Source: an uncultured Collinsella sp.
GTDB taxonomy: Bacteria; Actinomycetota; Coriobacteriia; Coriobacteriales; Coriobacteriaceae
Direction: 5' to 3'
Length of the DNA stretch: 29,093 nt
Assembly: GCA_900552755.1 (NCBI GenBank)
Contig: USAY01000008.1
Location: forward strand, 1-29,093
Part shown: positions 1 through 9,456 of the stretch, one piece after another
How positions within the stretch are numbered: the stretch's first letter is position 1
Layout: the number at the start of each line of letters is the position of its first letter
Made by a program: the position numbers and the translations under genes
Notes under the pieces: generated by a model
The model's database searches: none
The model's input: the letters and a program-made list of their open reading frames with translations, nothing else
What the model was told of the DNA's origin: nothing

Positions 1-2
1 CG

Positions 3-50
3 CAGACGCTCAAGCAGGAATACCTCGATACATACGAGGGAGGTGAATGA
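3..50 (+). CDS. C-terminal end of an upstream protein (partial)
   Basis: The frame beginning at base 3 reads QTLKQEYLDTYEGGE and ends at TGA (48-50). The tail looks helical and charged. The following gene starts one base later, at 52, and its Shine-Dalgarno lies inside this tail, which is the usual arrangement for translationally linked genes. Only 15 residues are visible, so the protein cannot be identified. Confidence 0.5.
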   Translation, partial: QTLKQEYLDTYEGGE

Positions 51-51
51 C

Positions 52-477
52 ATGAAGACCGGCTCCGCCAAAATACCCATTGCGCTGGCGTTATTGGTCG
101 CGATAGCCGCAATCGTAGTCTCTGCCGTATCCATAAAAGATGCGAACACCTTGAAACATGGCATTTCCGAAGGGTTCCGCCTAGACGGAGTGTACCGAGA
201 CCACGAGACCGGCTTAACCCAGCTCTCCTTCCTTGGGGAAGACGAAAACAGGTGGCAAATCGTCGACAGCAATGGAAATGTGACCGACGGTTCATTTGAG
301 ACAACCGGCGATCCGAACATCTTCATGTTGGCCGACCAATCAGGAGATGATTACGGATTTGTCCACCTGGCTTACGCCTCCGCAGACGGAAACCAAGGAA
401 GCCTTTATTTGAACACCGGAACGTCGGTGCTCGAATTTGACAAGGTAACCAGCGGCCCGGCTTTCGTCGTGCCGTAA
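52..477 (+). CDS. Small membrane-anchored hypothetical protein
   Basis: This is a 141-residue protein that I do not recognise. A short basic N-terminus is followed by one hydrophobic segment (about residues 6-27) and then a polar, Gly/Asp/Thr-rich, probably beta-rich domain of about 110 residues. The segment looks like a signal anchor, so the domain is probably outside the membrane. There are no cysteines and no lipobox. I chose ATG 52 over GTG 43 because GGAGGTGA (39-46) sits five bases before it. It is probably co-transcribed with the gene ending at 50. Codon use is less GC-biased (ATA, TTA, TTG, AAA) than in the housekeeping genes downstream, so it may be accessory DNA. Function is unknown. 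Confidence 0.7.
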   Translation: MKTGSAKIPIALALLVAIAAIVVSAVSIKDANTLKHGISEGFRLDGVYRDHETGLTQLSFLGEDENRWQIVDSNGNVTDGSFETTGDPNIFMLADQSGDDYGFVHLAYASADGNQGSLYLNTGTSVLEFDKVTSGPAFVVP

Positions 478-491
478 ATGCAAATCGAGCG

Positions 492-540
492 CCGTAAGGG
501 GAAGAGGGGCTGGCCTTGCCAGCCCCTCTTCCCCTTACGG
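492..540 (+). terminator. Perfect 23-bp hairpin after the hypothetical gene
   Basis: The arms 492-514 and 518-540 are perfectly complementary around a 3-base loop (CTT). The hairpin lies 14 bases after the stop codon of the hypothetical gene, where a terminator is expected. No T-tract follows on either strand, so it is not a textbook intrinsic terminator and may be a palindromic repeat. Confidence 0.45.
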
Positions 541-558
541 TCAAACGTCCAGTTCGTG

Positions 559-593
559 AATCATGACCACCCGCTATGCGGGTGGTCATGATT
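559..593 (+). terminator. Perfect 16-bp hairpin
   Basis: The arms 559-574 and 578-593 match perfectly around the loop TAT. It follows the preceding hairpin after 18 bases. The 3' flank is only weakly T-rich (ATTTAA). It may be the second of a tandem terminator pair or a dispersed palindromic repeat. Confidence 0.4.
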
Positions 594-599
594 TAACCA

Positions 600-934
600 T
601 GTCAACTGAACCCGATTCAGTTTGGTTGATTTCCGATCTCAGCCGAACGTATTAAGCGGATAGGCCGTTCCCGCAGTCAGCCGAACGCCCCCGAGGCTCC
701 TCCCGGGCCCCGGGGGCGGCATCTTCCCAGTTGAGGGAACGGTGGAGATGCGTTTCGATGGGTCCGGTAGCCATGTCCCGCCCTCCGCCCGGTACCTCTT
801 CTCAGACTCAGCCGGACGGTCGGTCCGTCTATTCCGTTTTCCCCTCAGGCTAGGACAGCGGGGCATCGCCCCTCTCCGCGGCCGTCCGCCCTATCTTCCG
901 ATCTCCCGGGGCCTGCCGCCTTCGGCAGATGAAC
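600..934. other. Gene-free, structured-looking intergenic region
   Basis: I find no convincing gene here; the short open frames have odd composition and no ribosome binding site. The region carries an 11-base motif TCAGCCGRACG three times (639-649, 677-687, 808-818), the 10-mer TTCCGATCTC twice (631-640, 896-905), and small GC-rich hairpins such as CTGCCG/CGGCAG near 913-928. It could be a decayed mobile element or an uncharacterised structured RNA. Confidence 0.4.
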
Positions 935-1106
935 TCTAATACTTTTCCGAGAAGTGAACGAGTAAAAACGAGACCCCGAAGCATCCGCATTTCAGAAGAA
1001 TAAAACCGCAGGATTCGAACGGCAAAACCGCAGGAAACGGCAGCCGAAATATGCCGATGCCCCGGGAGTCCAAAAGAGGTCGTTCACTTCTGGGAAAAGT
1101 ATTAGA
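935..1106. repeat. 172-bp MITE-like element with 27-bp terminal inverted repeats
   Basis: The ends 935-961 and 1080-1106 are inverted repeats matching at 26 of 27 positions (starting TCTAATACTTTTCC on each outer end). The 118-base interior has no gene. It contains a 12-base direct repeat AAAACCGCAGGA (1002-1013, 1024-1035) and weaker inner complementarity, so the whole unit could fold as a long interrupted hairpin. No clear target-site duplication is visible. Confidence 0.65.
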
Positions 1107-1145
1107 CCTGGATACACATCAGGATCCGGCCCTCAGGGTATCGGA

Positions 1146-1185
1146 TTCCCATATTCATCCGTACATGTGCGGATGAATATGGGAA
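1146..1185. repeat. 16-bp inverted repeat upstream of the rpmE promoter
   Basis: The arms 1146-1161 and 1170-1185 (TTCCCATATTCATCCG and its complement) are perfect, with an 8-base loop. Part of the arm, CGGATGAA, recurs at 1191-1198. No T-tract follows. It may be an operator, a repeat or a terminator remnant; it lies about 60 bases before the rpmE -35 box. Confidence 0.5.
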
Positions 1186-1247
1186 GTGTTCGGATGAAGT
1201 TGATATTCAAGGCCAGCTCGTGTCGTTCCGAAAAGACCGTGAACCTT

Positions 1248-1276
1248 TTGTGGGACACGCGGCGCCGTGGTACCAT
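1248..1276 (+). promoter_or_regulatory. Probable rpmE promoter
   Basis: TTGTGG (1248-1253), a 17-base spacer and TACCAT (1271-1276) give a sigma-70-type promoter. Transcription would start near 1283 and give a leader of about 78 bases before rpmE. Confidence 0.55.
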
Positions 1277-1282
1277 AGCCGA

Positions 1283-1347
1283 GTTTGTTGTCTTGGTCGG
1301 AAACCAAGACGCCTTATGCGCTGATCGGTAACCAGCGCCTGACTAAT
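1283..1347 (+). promoter_or_regulatory. Structured rpmE leader, candidate L31 autoregulatory RNA
   Basis: The leader has two tandem hairpins: 1290-1297 with 1303-1310 (8 bp, 5-base loop) and 1318-1323 with 1333-1338 (6 bp). They sit between the promoter and the AAGGAG site (1348-1353). Ribosomal-protein L31 leaders that bind their own product are described in several bacterial groups, including a Coriobacteria class; membership here is inferred from position and structure and was not checked against a model. Confidence 0.5.
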
Positions 1348-1360
1348 AAGGAGTCCTACC

Positions 1361-1786
1361 ATGAAGCAGGGTATCCATCCCCAGTATGTCGAGTGCACGG
1401 TGACGTGCTCCTGCGGCAACACCTTCAAGACGCACGCTACCGTGTCCGAGATGAAGGTCGAGCTTTGCAACGAGTGCCACCCGTTCTACACCGGCCAGCA
1501 GAAGTTCGTCGACACCGGTGGACGCGTCCAGCGCTTCGCCGACAAGTTCGGTGGCGCCGCTGCCGCCCAGCTCAAGAAGGCTGAGGAGGCCAAGGCTGCC
1601 AAGGCCACCAAGGCTGCTGAGGCCGAGGCTGCTCGCAAGGCCGCCGCTGAGGCTAAGGCTGCCGAGAAGGCTAAGCGTGCCGCTAAGTTCGCCGAGGAGG
1701 CTGCCAAGCAGGCCGCCGAGGCTCCCGCAGAGGCTCCCGTCGAGGAGGCCGCTGCCGAGGCCGAGACCACCGAGGCTGCTGAGTAA
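1361..1786 (+). CDS. rpmE: 50S ribosomal protein L31 with long Ala/Lys/Glu tail
   Basis: This 141-residue protein begins with a normal L31 domain (about residues 1-68). It carries the zinc-binding form's cysteines, C16-S-C18 and C36-N-E-C39, followed by HPFYTGQQKFVD. L31 sits at the central protuberance and bridges the two ribosomal subunits; zinc-containing forms act as a zinc store. The usual length is about 70 residues. Here residues 69-141 add a repetitive, highly charged stretch rich in Ala, Lys and Glu, predicted helical, turning acidic near the end. AAGGAG (1348-1353) supports the start. The gene is monocistronic between its own promoter and terminator. Confidence 0.95.
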   Translation: MKQGIHPQYVECTVTCSCGNTFKTHATVSEMKVELCNECHPFYTGQQKFVDTGGRVQRFADKFGGAAAAQLKKAEEAKAAKATKAAEAEAARKAAAEAKAAEKAKRAAKFAEEAAKQAAEAPAEAPVEEAAAEAETTEAAE

Positions 1787-1820
1787 ATAGCTCGCCGCGG
1801 AATCGCTCGCATTCATGGCT

Positions 1821-1867
1821 AAAGGGCCGCGCATCCGTTTGGGTGCGCGGCCCTTTTCTTTTTATTG
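1821..1867 (+). terminator. rpmE intrinsic terminator
   Basis: The arms 1821-1836 and 1841-1856 form a GC-rich stem (GGGCCGCGCA core) around loop GTTT, followed by a T-rich tail (1854-1867). It lies 35 bases after the rpmE stop codon. Confidence 0.9.
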
Positions 1868-1931
1868 GTGCAAGCTAACCCGTCCCCATTGCACCAGATT
1901 GGTGCGAAGGGGACGGGTTCGTTTGCACCAA
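1865..1931. repeat. Compound palindrome: two inverted units of a conserved-loop hairpin
   Basis: The 67-bp sequence reads almost the same on both strands. It consists of two head-to-head units. Unit 1 (1865-1896) is TTGGTGCAA, core AACCCGTCCCC (1877-1887), then TTGCACCA. Unit 2 (1899-1931) is the reverse complement with small changes. Each unit can form its own hairpin with the core in the loop, or the two can pair along their whole length. The units at 1961-1998 and 14051-14087 share the core. Confidence 0.7.
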
Positions 1932-1960
1932 ATGGCAGAGATACAGCGTTTGCCCAGATA

Positions 1961-1998
1961 AAACCTGCCAAAATAAACCTGTCCCTTTTTGGCAGGTT
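1961..1998. repeat. Conserved-loop hairpin repeat, copy before secA
   Basis: The arms AACCTGCCAAAA and TTTTTGGCAGGTT enclose the loop core AAACCTGTCCC. A nearly identical copy lies at 14051-14087 (one substitution, one T fewer). The core matches that of the palindrome at 1865-1931 although the stems differ. Confidence 0.75.
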
Positions 1999-2060
1999 GG
2001 TCGTAGTTATTACGTGGCGGTCGAGCTCGACCGTATAGGCCGCGCCTTGTTTGGCTAAAG

Positions 2061-2066
2061 TACAAT
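2061..2066 (+). promoter_or_regulatory. Possible -10 box of secA
   Basis: TACAAT matches a -10 element and lies 62 bases before the secA start. No good -35 box is found at 16-19 bases upstream, so the promoter call is weak. Confidence 0.3.
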
Positions 2067-2127
2067 CATCTGTGTTTAACTCGCCCGCAGCTGCACGGCG
2101 TGGGCGATGGCCAAAAAGGAAAACCAC

Positions 2128-4934
<2,807 letters not shown>

Positions 4935-4935
<1 letters not shown>

Positions 4936-6083
4936 TGGCTGAGGCTTTAGAGGTAACGCCCGCCGAGCTGGACGCGTTTGCGGACCGGCTCGGTGAGGTC
5001 GAGTCGTATCTCCACCTGGACGAGAAGCGTACCTGCGTGACCGAGCTCGAGGCTAAAAGCGTGGCCCCCGGCTTTTGGGATGACGCCGACGCCGCCCGTG
5101 CCACCATGGAGGAGATCGCGCGCACCAAGGAAGATATCGCTGCCGTGGATACCGCGCGCGGCGAGCTTTCCGATGCCCGTGCGGCGCTGGAGCTTGCCGA
5201 GGAGATGGGCGACGACCCCGATGCCGCTGCGCTGCGCGAGGAGGCTGCCGCTACGACAGAACGCCTGGCCCGTGCCATCGATGAGCTTGAGCTTTCGAGC
5301 TGGTTTACCGGTGAGTTCGATCACGGCGATGCCATTGTGACCATCAAGCCCGGACAGGGTGGTCTGGAGGCCCAGGACTGGACCTTCATGCTCTTTAAGA
5401 TGTACATGAAGTACTGCCAGCGTCGCGGCTGGAAGGTCACCATCAACGACTGTCCCGCGGCCGAGGTCATCGGCATCGACCGCGCGACCTTTACCGTCGA
5501 GGGCAAGGACGCATTTGGCATGCTGCGCGCCGAGGCCGGCGTCCACCGCTTGGTTCGCATTAGCCCCACCGACGACAAGAAGCGCCGCCAGACCACGTTT
5601 GCCGGTGTCGAGGTCATTCCCGTGCTACCCGATGATATCGACATCGAAATCAGTCCCGATGACATCCGCGTGGACGTGTACCACGCGAGCGGCCCGGGCG
5701 GTCAGGGCGTCAACACCACCGACTCCGCCGTGCGCGTGACGCATTTTCCCAGCGGCATCGTTGTCACTTGCCAAAACGAGCGCAGCCAGATTCAGAACAA
5801 GGCCGCGTGCATGCAGATTCTCAAGGCCCGTCTGTACGAGATCGAGCTCGAGAAGCGCGCCGAGGCACTCGACGAGATTCGCGGGCCAAAGACCACGATC
5901 GGTTTTGGCAACCAGATTCGCAGCTACGTGCTCTACCCGTATCAGATGGTCAAGGACCTGCGTACGGGCGTGGAGACCAGCAACGTCGAGGCCGTTCTCG
6001 ACGATGGCGATCTGGATCCGTTTGTGATCGGCTACCATCGCTGGGCAACCGGCAACGCCGATGCGGAAGGCTCGGACGCCTAG
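4935..6083 (+). CDS. prfB: Peptide chain release factor 2 (RF2) with an SPT tripeptide
   Basis: RF2 recognises stop codons UAA and UGA and triggers peptide release. The 382-residue protein has the usual layout: a helical N-terminal domain with FWDD (residues 47-50), the codon-reading domain, and the catalytic GGQ (255-257) in ASGPGGQGVNTTDSAV. The stop-reading tripeptide is normally S-P-F; here residues 210-212 are S-P-T (AGC CCC ACC at 5562-5570) in the context HRLVRIS-P-T-DDKKRRQTTF. The programmed +1 frameshift used by many prfB genes is absent: the frame is continuous through SYLHLDEK, where CTC CAC replaces the usual CUU UGA. Overall length, GGQ and flanks fit RF2 better than RF1 or PrfH. 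It overlaps secA by one base. Confidence 0.93.
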
Positions 6084-6172
6084 GCACATGGTTGGCTCCG
6101 GGTCGATGCAAACACTTCGCAGGGGTGGTATTTGCTCGATGAATCGGTAGAATCGAATACAGCAAGAAGTTC

Positions 6173-6201
6173 AAAGCGCACTCGTTTGGGTGCGCTTTTT
6201 T
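6173..6201 (+). terminator. Terminator hairpin in the leader of the YitT gene
   Basis: The arms 6173-6181 and 6190-6198 (AAAGCGCAC and complement) surround an 8-base loop and end in six T (6196-6201). The ribosome binding site of the next gene begins immediately afterwards (6202-6209). It may end the secA-prfB transcript or attenuate the next gene; TAGAAT at 6148-6153 is a possible -10 box upstream of it. Confidence 0.8.
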
Positions 6202-6213
6202 GAGGGAGGCAGC

Positions 6214-7104
6214 ATGGCATATCGTCTGGACATCAAGCGCATTCTTTCGATGAACTTCTTTCACGACCTGCCCCAGATCATGTTGGGGTGTGCCTTGGCC
6301 GCCATCGCGACCGACTTGTTTTTGATTCCCAACGGTCTTGCCGCCGGTGGCGTTACGGGCCTTGCGACTATTATCCAGGCTGTCGGCGCGGCGCGAGGCG
6401 TGTCGCTTCCCGTCGGTATCCAGACCATCGTGATGAACGCCTTGCTGTTGTTGGTCGTTATGCGCGAGGGTGGCATGTTCTACGTGGTGCAGACCGCGAC
6501 GGGCTTTGTGCTGCTGGGCTTCTTTACCGATCTGTTCGCCCCGTTTGTAGCACCTCTGGCGGATGCGGACCTGATGCTCCCTGCCATGTGGGGCGGCATT
6601 ATTACGGGCATCGGTTACGGCATGGTGTTGCGCGCCGGCGCCAACACCGGCGGCTCGGACACGATTGGCCAAATCATCTCGCGTAACACCTCGCTGCCGG
6701 TGGGCTCGACCGTCATGGCGATCGATGTTGCCGTATGCGCGCTGTCGGCTCCGGTCTTTTCAATCGAAAACGCACTATATGCAGGCCTTTCGATGGTCAT
6801 TAGCGGCTACGTGATCGATGCCGTGGTCGATGGTGGCAACAAACGCCGTATGGTACTCATCATCTCGGACAAGTTCCCTGATATCGCTGCCGATATCATG
6901 TATGGCCTGGGTCGTGGTTGTACCAAGTTTAAGGCGACTGGCATGTATTCGGGTGCCGAGAAGCCGGTGATTATGGTCATCGTGAGCCGTCGAGAGCTCA
7001 ATACCCTCAAGACGATCGTGCGCGAGCGCGATCCTCACGCCATTGTGACGGTCGCTGACGTTACGGAAGCCTTCGGCGAGGGATTCAAGGACATTAGCGC
7101 GTAG
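6214..7104 (+). CDS. YitT family membrane protein
   Basis: This is a 296-residue protein of the YitT family, whose function is not established. Several hydrophobic segments fill the first two thirds (about residues 15-200), including the glycine-rich stretch LIPNGLAAGGVTGLATI and GMVLRAGANTGGSDTIGQI, typical of the family's membrane domain. The last 90 residues form a soluble cytoplasmic domain (DUF2179 type) with KRRMVLIISDKFPDIAADIM and ending in a DPHAIVTVADVTEAFG segment. ATG 6214 is chosen because GGGAGG (6204-6209) precedes it by 4 bases. It stands alone between a hairpin and the transketolase genes. Confidence 0.88.
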   Translation: MAYRLDIKRILSMNFFHDLPQIMLGCALAAIATDLFLIPNGLAAGGVTGLATIIQAVGAARGVSLPVGIQTIVMNALLLLVVMREGGMFYVVQTATGFVLLGFFTDLFAPFVAPLADADLMLPAMWGGIITGIGYGMVLRAGANTGGSDTIGQIISRNTSLPVGSTVMAIDVAVCALSAPVFSIENALYAGLSMVISGYVIDAVVDGGNKRRMVLIISDKFPDIAADIMYGLGRGCTKFKATGMYSGAEKPVIMVIVSRRELNTLKTIVRERDPHAIVTVADVTEAFGEGFKDISA

Positions 7105-7312
7105 GGTCGACCGCGTTCCATCCAAAAGACGTTCACATTGATAAACCGTTTCATCAGCGGTTCTGCCTGCTAAATTGTTCAAATAATGATAAAAACTCTG
7201 GTAAAGCCATCAGTTTCCAGCATAATGAATGACGTACGTGCATTGCGGCTGTGTTGGGACTACCTTTCCGTGCCGTGCGCATTTTGTCTAATGAGGATGA
7301 AAGGAAGGCACA

Positions 7313-8143
7313 ATGAGCGACGAAGAGCTCAAAAAGGTTGCCAACGAGGTAAGGAAGGGCATCGTCACCGGCGTGCACGCTGCCAAGTCCGGCCATCCGG
7401 GCGGTTCGCTCGGCGCTGCCGACATCATGACCTATCTGTACTTTGAGGAAATGAACGTCGACCCGGCCGATCCCCGCAAGGCCGACCGCGATCGCTTTGT
7501 GCTCTCCAAGGGCCACTGTGCTCCGGGTCTGTACGCCGTGCTCGCCGAGCGCGGGTTCTTCCCCAAGGAGGATCTCGAGACGCTGCGTCATATCGGCAGC
7601 CACCTGCAGGGTCACCCCAACATGAACGACACCCCGGGCGTCGATATGTCCACCGGCTCGCTGGGCCAGGGCATCTCCGCCGCCGTGGGCATGGCGGTTG
7701 CCGCCAAGCACTGGGGTGATACTTACCGCACGTACGCCCTGCTGGGCGATGGCGAGAGCGAGGAGGGCCAGGTCTGGGAGGCCGCCATGTTTGCCGGCAA
7801 CCAGCAGCTCGATAACCTCTGCGTGATCGTCGACCACAACGGCCTGCAGATCGACGGCCCCGTCGAGGAGGTCAACGACCCCATGCCGCTCGCTGACAAG
7901 TTCCGCGCCTTTAAGTTCCACGTGGTGGAGCTCGCCGACGGCAACGACTTCGACCAGATCCGCGCCGCCTTTGCCGAGGCTCGCGCTACCAAGGGCCAGC
8001 CGACCGCCATTATCGCCGAGACCATGAAGGGCAAGGGCGTTTCCTTTATGGAGAACCAGGTGGGTTGGCACGGTAAGGCCCCCAACGATGAACAGTTTGA
8101 GCAGGCCATGGCAGAGCTCACGGCCGCCGGAGAGGAGCTCTAG
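7313..8143 (+). CDS. Transketolase, N-terminal (TPP-binding) subunit
   Basis: This is the pyrophosphate-binding half of a split transketolase (276 residues). With the next gene it forms an enzyme that moves two-carbon ketol units between sugar phosphates in the non-oxidative pentose phosphate pathway. The thiamine diphosphate motif runs from GDG (residues 145-147) to N176 in DHNG. Conserved histidines lie in SGHPGGSLG (H28) and SKGHCAPG (H68). AGGAAGG upstream supports ATG 7313. The next gene starts 1 base after its stop, so the subunits are made together. Split transketolases are common in Firmicutes, Actinobacteria and archaea. An AT-rich 208-base gap precedes it; no convincing promoter was recognised there. 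Confidence 0.93.
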   Translation: MSDEELKKVANEVRKGIVTGVHAAKSGHPGGSLGAADIMTYLYFEEMNVDPADPRKADRDRFVLSKGHCAPGLYAVLAERGFFPKEDLETLRHIGSHLQGHPNMNDTPGVDMSTGSLGQGISAAVGMAVAAKHWGDTYRTYALLGDGESEEGQVWEAAMFAGNQQLDNLCVIVDHNGLQIDGPVEEVNDPMPLADKFRAFKFHVVELADGNDFDQIRAAFAEARATKGQPTAIIAETMKGKGVSFMENQVGWHGKAPNDEQFEQAMAELTAAGEEL

Positions 8144-8144
8144 G

Positions 8145-9086
8145 ATGGCAGACGTCAAGAAAATCGCCACGCGCGTAAGCTACGGCGAGGCCCTCGTCGA
8201 GCTCGCCAACGAGCACGATGACTTTGTGGTCCTCGACGCCGACCTGGCTGCCGCCACGCAGACCGGCAAGTTCAAGGCAGCCTGCCCCGACCGCTTCTTC
8301 GATGTGGGCATTGCCGAGAGCAACCTGATGGGCGTCGCCGCCGGTATCGCGACCACCGGCCGCGTTGCCTTCGCGAGCACCTTTGCCATGTTCGCTGCCG
8401 GTCGCGCCTTTGAGCAGGTCCGCAACTCCATCGGCTACCCGCACCTCAACGTTAAGATCGGTGCCACGCATGCCGGTATCTCGGTGGGCGAGGATGGCGC
8501 CACGCACCAGTGCTGCGAGGATATTGCCCTCATGCGCGTCATCCCCGGCATGACTGTGATCGTTCCTGCCGACGACGTCGAGGCCCGCGCCGTAACGCGC
8601 GCCGCCTACGAGTGCGACGGTCCGGTGTACATGCGCTTTGCCCGTCTGGCCTCGCCGGTTATCAACGATCCCGAGACCTACAAGTTCGAGTTGGGTAAGG
8701 GCATTGTCATGCGCGAGGGCGCCGATGTGACCATCATCGCCTGCGGCCTGATGGTCGGCGAGGCTCTCGAGGCCGCCGAGCAGCTCGCTGCCGAGGGCAT
8801 CGACGCCGAGGTCATCAACATGCACACCATCAAGCCCATCGACGCCGACCTGATCGTCAAGAGCGCCACCAAGACCGGCCACGTCGTGACCGTCGAGGAG
8901 CACTCCGTGATCGGCGGCCTGGGCAGCGCCGTTGCCGACGTCCTGTGCGAGCAGTGCCCGACGCCGCTCAAGAAGATCGGCGTCAACGACACCTTCGGTG
9001 AGTCCGGCCCGGGCGCCGAGCTCCTGCACAAGTACGGCCTGGACGCCGCCAACATCGTGGCGACCACCAAGGAGTTCTTGGCATAA
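8145..9086 (+). CDS. Transketolase, C-terminal subunit
   Basis: This is the second half of the split transketolase (313 residues): a pyrimidine-binding domain followed by the C-terminal transketolase domain. The glutamate that activates the thiamine ring is E58 in FFDVGIAESN. Later motifs include GATHAGISVGEDGATHQ and the C-terminal VTVEEHSVIGGLGSAVADVL, both typical of transketolase or DXPS-like C-terminal halves. ATG 8145 follows the stop of the N-subunit by one base, with GGAGAGGAG inside the end of that gene. A terminator lies about 50 bases downstream, so the pair forms one transcript. Confidence 0.93.
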   Translation: MADVKKIATRVSYGEALVELANEHDDFVVLDADLAAATQTGKFKAACPDRFFDVGIAESNLMGVAAGIATTGRVAFASTFAMFAAGRAFEQVRNSIGYPHLNVKIGATHAGISVGEDGATHQCCEDIALMRVIPGMTVIVPADDVEARAVTRAAYECDGPVYMRFARLASPVINDPETYKFELGKGIVMREGADVTIIACGLMVGEALEAAEQLAAEGIDAEVINMHTIKPIDADLIVKSATKTGHVVTVEEHSVIGGLGSAVADVLCEQCPTPLKKIGVNDTFGESGPGAELLHKYGLDAANIVATTKEFLA

Positions 9087-9134
9087 GGCAAGACGAGGCA
9101 AAGTATCGCCTCAACAACCACATACAAGCCAGAA

Positions 9135-9169
9135 CAGGGGCGTCCCCAAAGAGGGCGCCCCTGTTTTTT
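9135..9169 (+). terminator. Intrinsic terminator after the transketolase pair
   Basis: CAGGGGCG (9135-9142) pairs with CGCCCCTG (9156-9163), followed by six T (9164-9169). Confidence 0.88.
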
Positions 9170-9306
9170 CGGCAACAAACAAGACAGGCCCGCACCAAGC
9201 AAGGGCTTCCTCCGGGAAACGGGCCCATCCCAGCCAAGTGCAATTCAGCCCCCAAGCATAGCGCTGCTGCACCCAAATAAAACGCAGCGACCCCTTAGTT
9301 ACCGCA
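9170..9306. other. Gene-free spacer before the 123-bp palindrome
   Basis: This stretch is part of the 360-base gap between the transketolase terminator and ftsE. I see no gene or clear signal in it. The rest of the gap holds a long palindrome (9307-9429) and the putative ftsE promoter. Confidence 0.4.
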
Positions 9307-9429
9307 GGCCGGGCACAGGGTTACTCTCCAAATCTTTCCGCAGGACGGAGGAGCCCCCGCCGCACGTAGTGCGCAGCGGAGGCTCCGACATGTCCGAGGA
9401 CGATTTGGAGAGTAACCCTGTGTCCGGCC
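9307..9429. repeat. 123-bp near-complete palindrome
   Basis: The outer arms 9307-9334 and 9402-9429 match at 27 of 28 positions (GGCCGG, then CACAGGGTTACTC). The inner arms 9335-9365 and 9371-9401 match partly, mainly around GGAGCC and CCGC. Only GTAGT (9366-9370) is left as loop. It contains no gene and lies between a terminator and the ftsE promoter, so it looks like an inserted palindromic element. Confidence 0.7.
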
Positions 9430-9456
9430 GGAGGGACCCAAACACGGCCATGCTTC

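Noticed and set aside
742..939. 65-codon + strand frame before rpmE
   Set aside because: No ribosome binding site, composition unlike local genes, and it lies in a repeat-bearing structured block.
600..1200. tmRNA, RNase P RNA or group II intron
   Set aside because: None of their hallmark sequences (tRNA-like CCA end, conserved P4 core, intron domain V) could be found.
1343..1834. Leu/Ser/Gly-rich frames opposite and beside rpmE
   Set aside because: Low-complexity shadows of the Ala/Lys/Glu-coding tail of L31.
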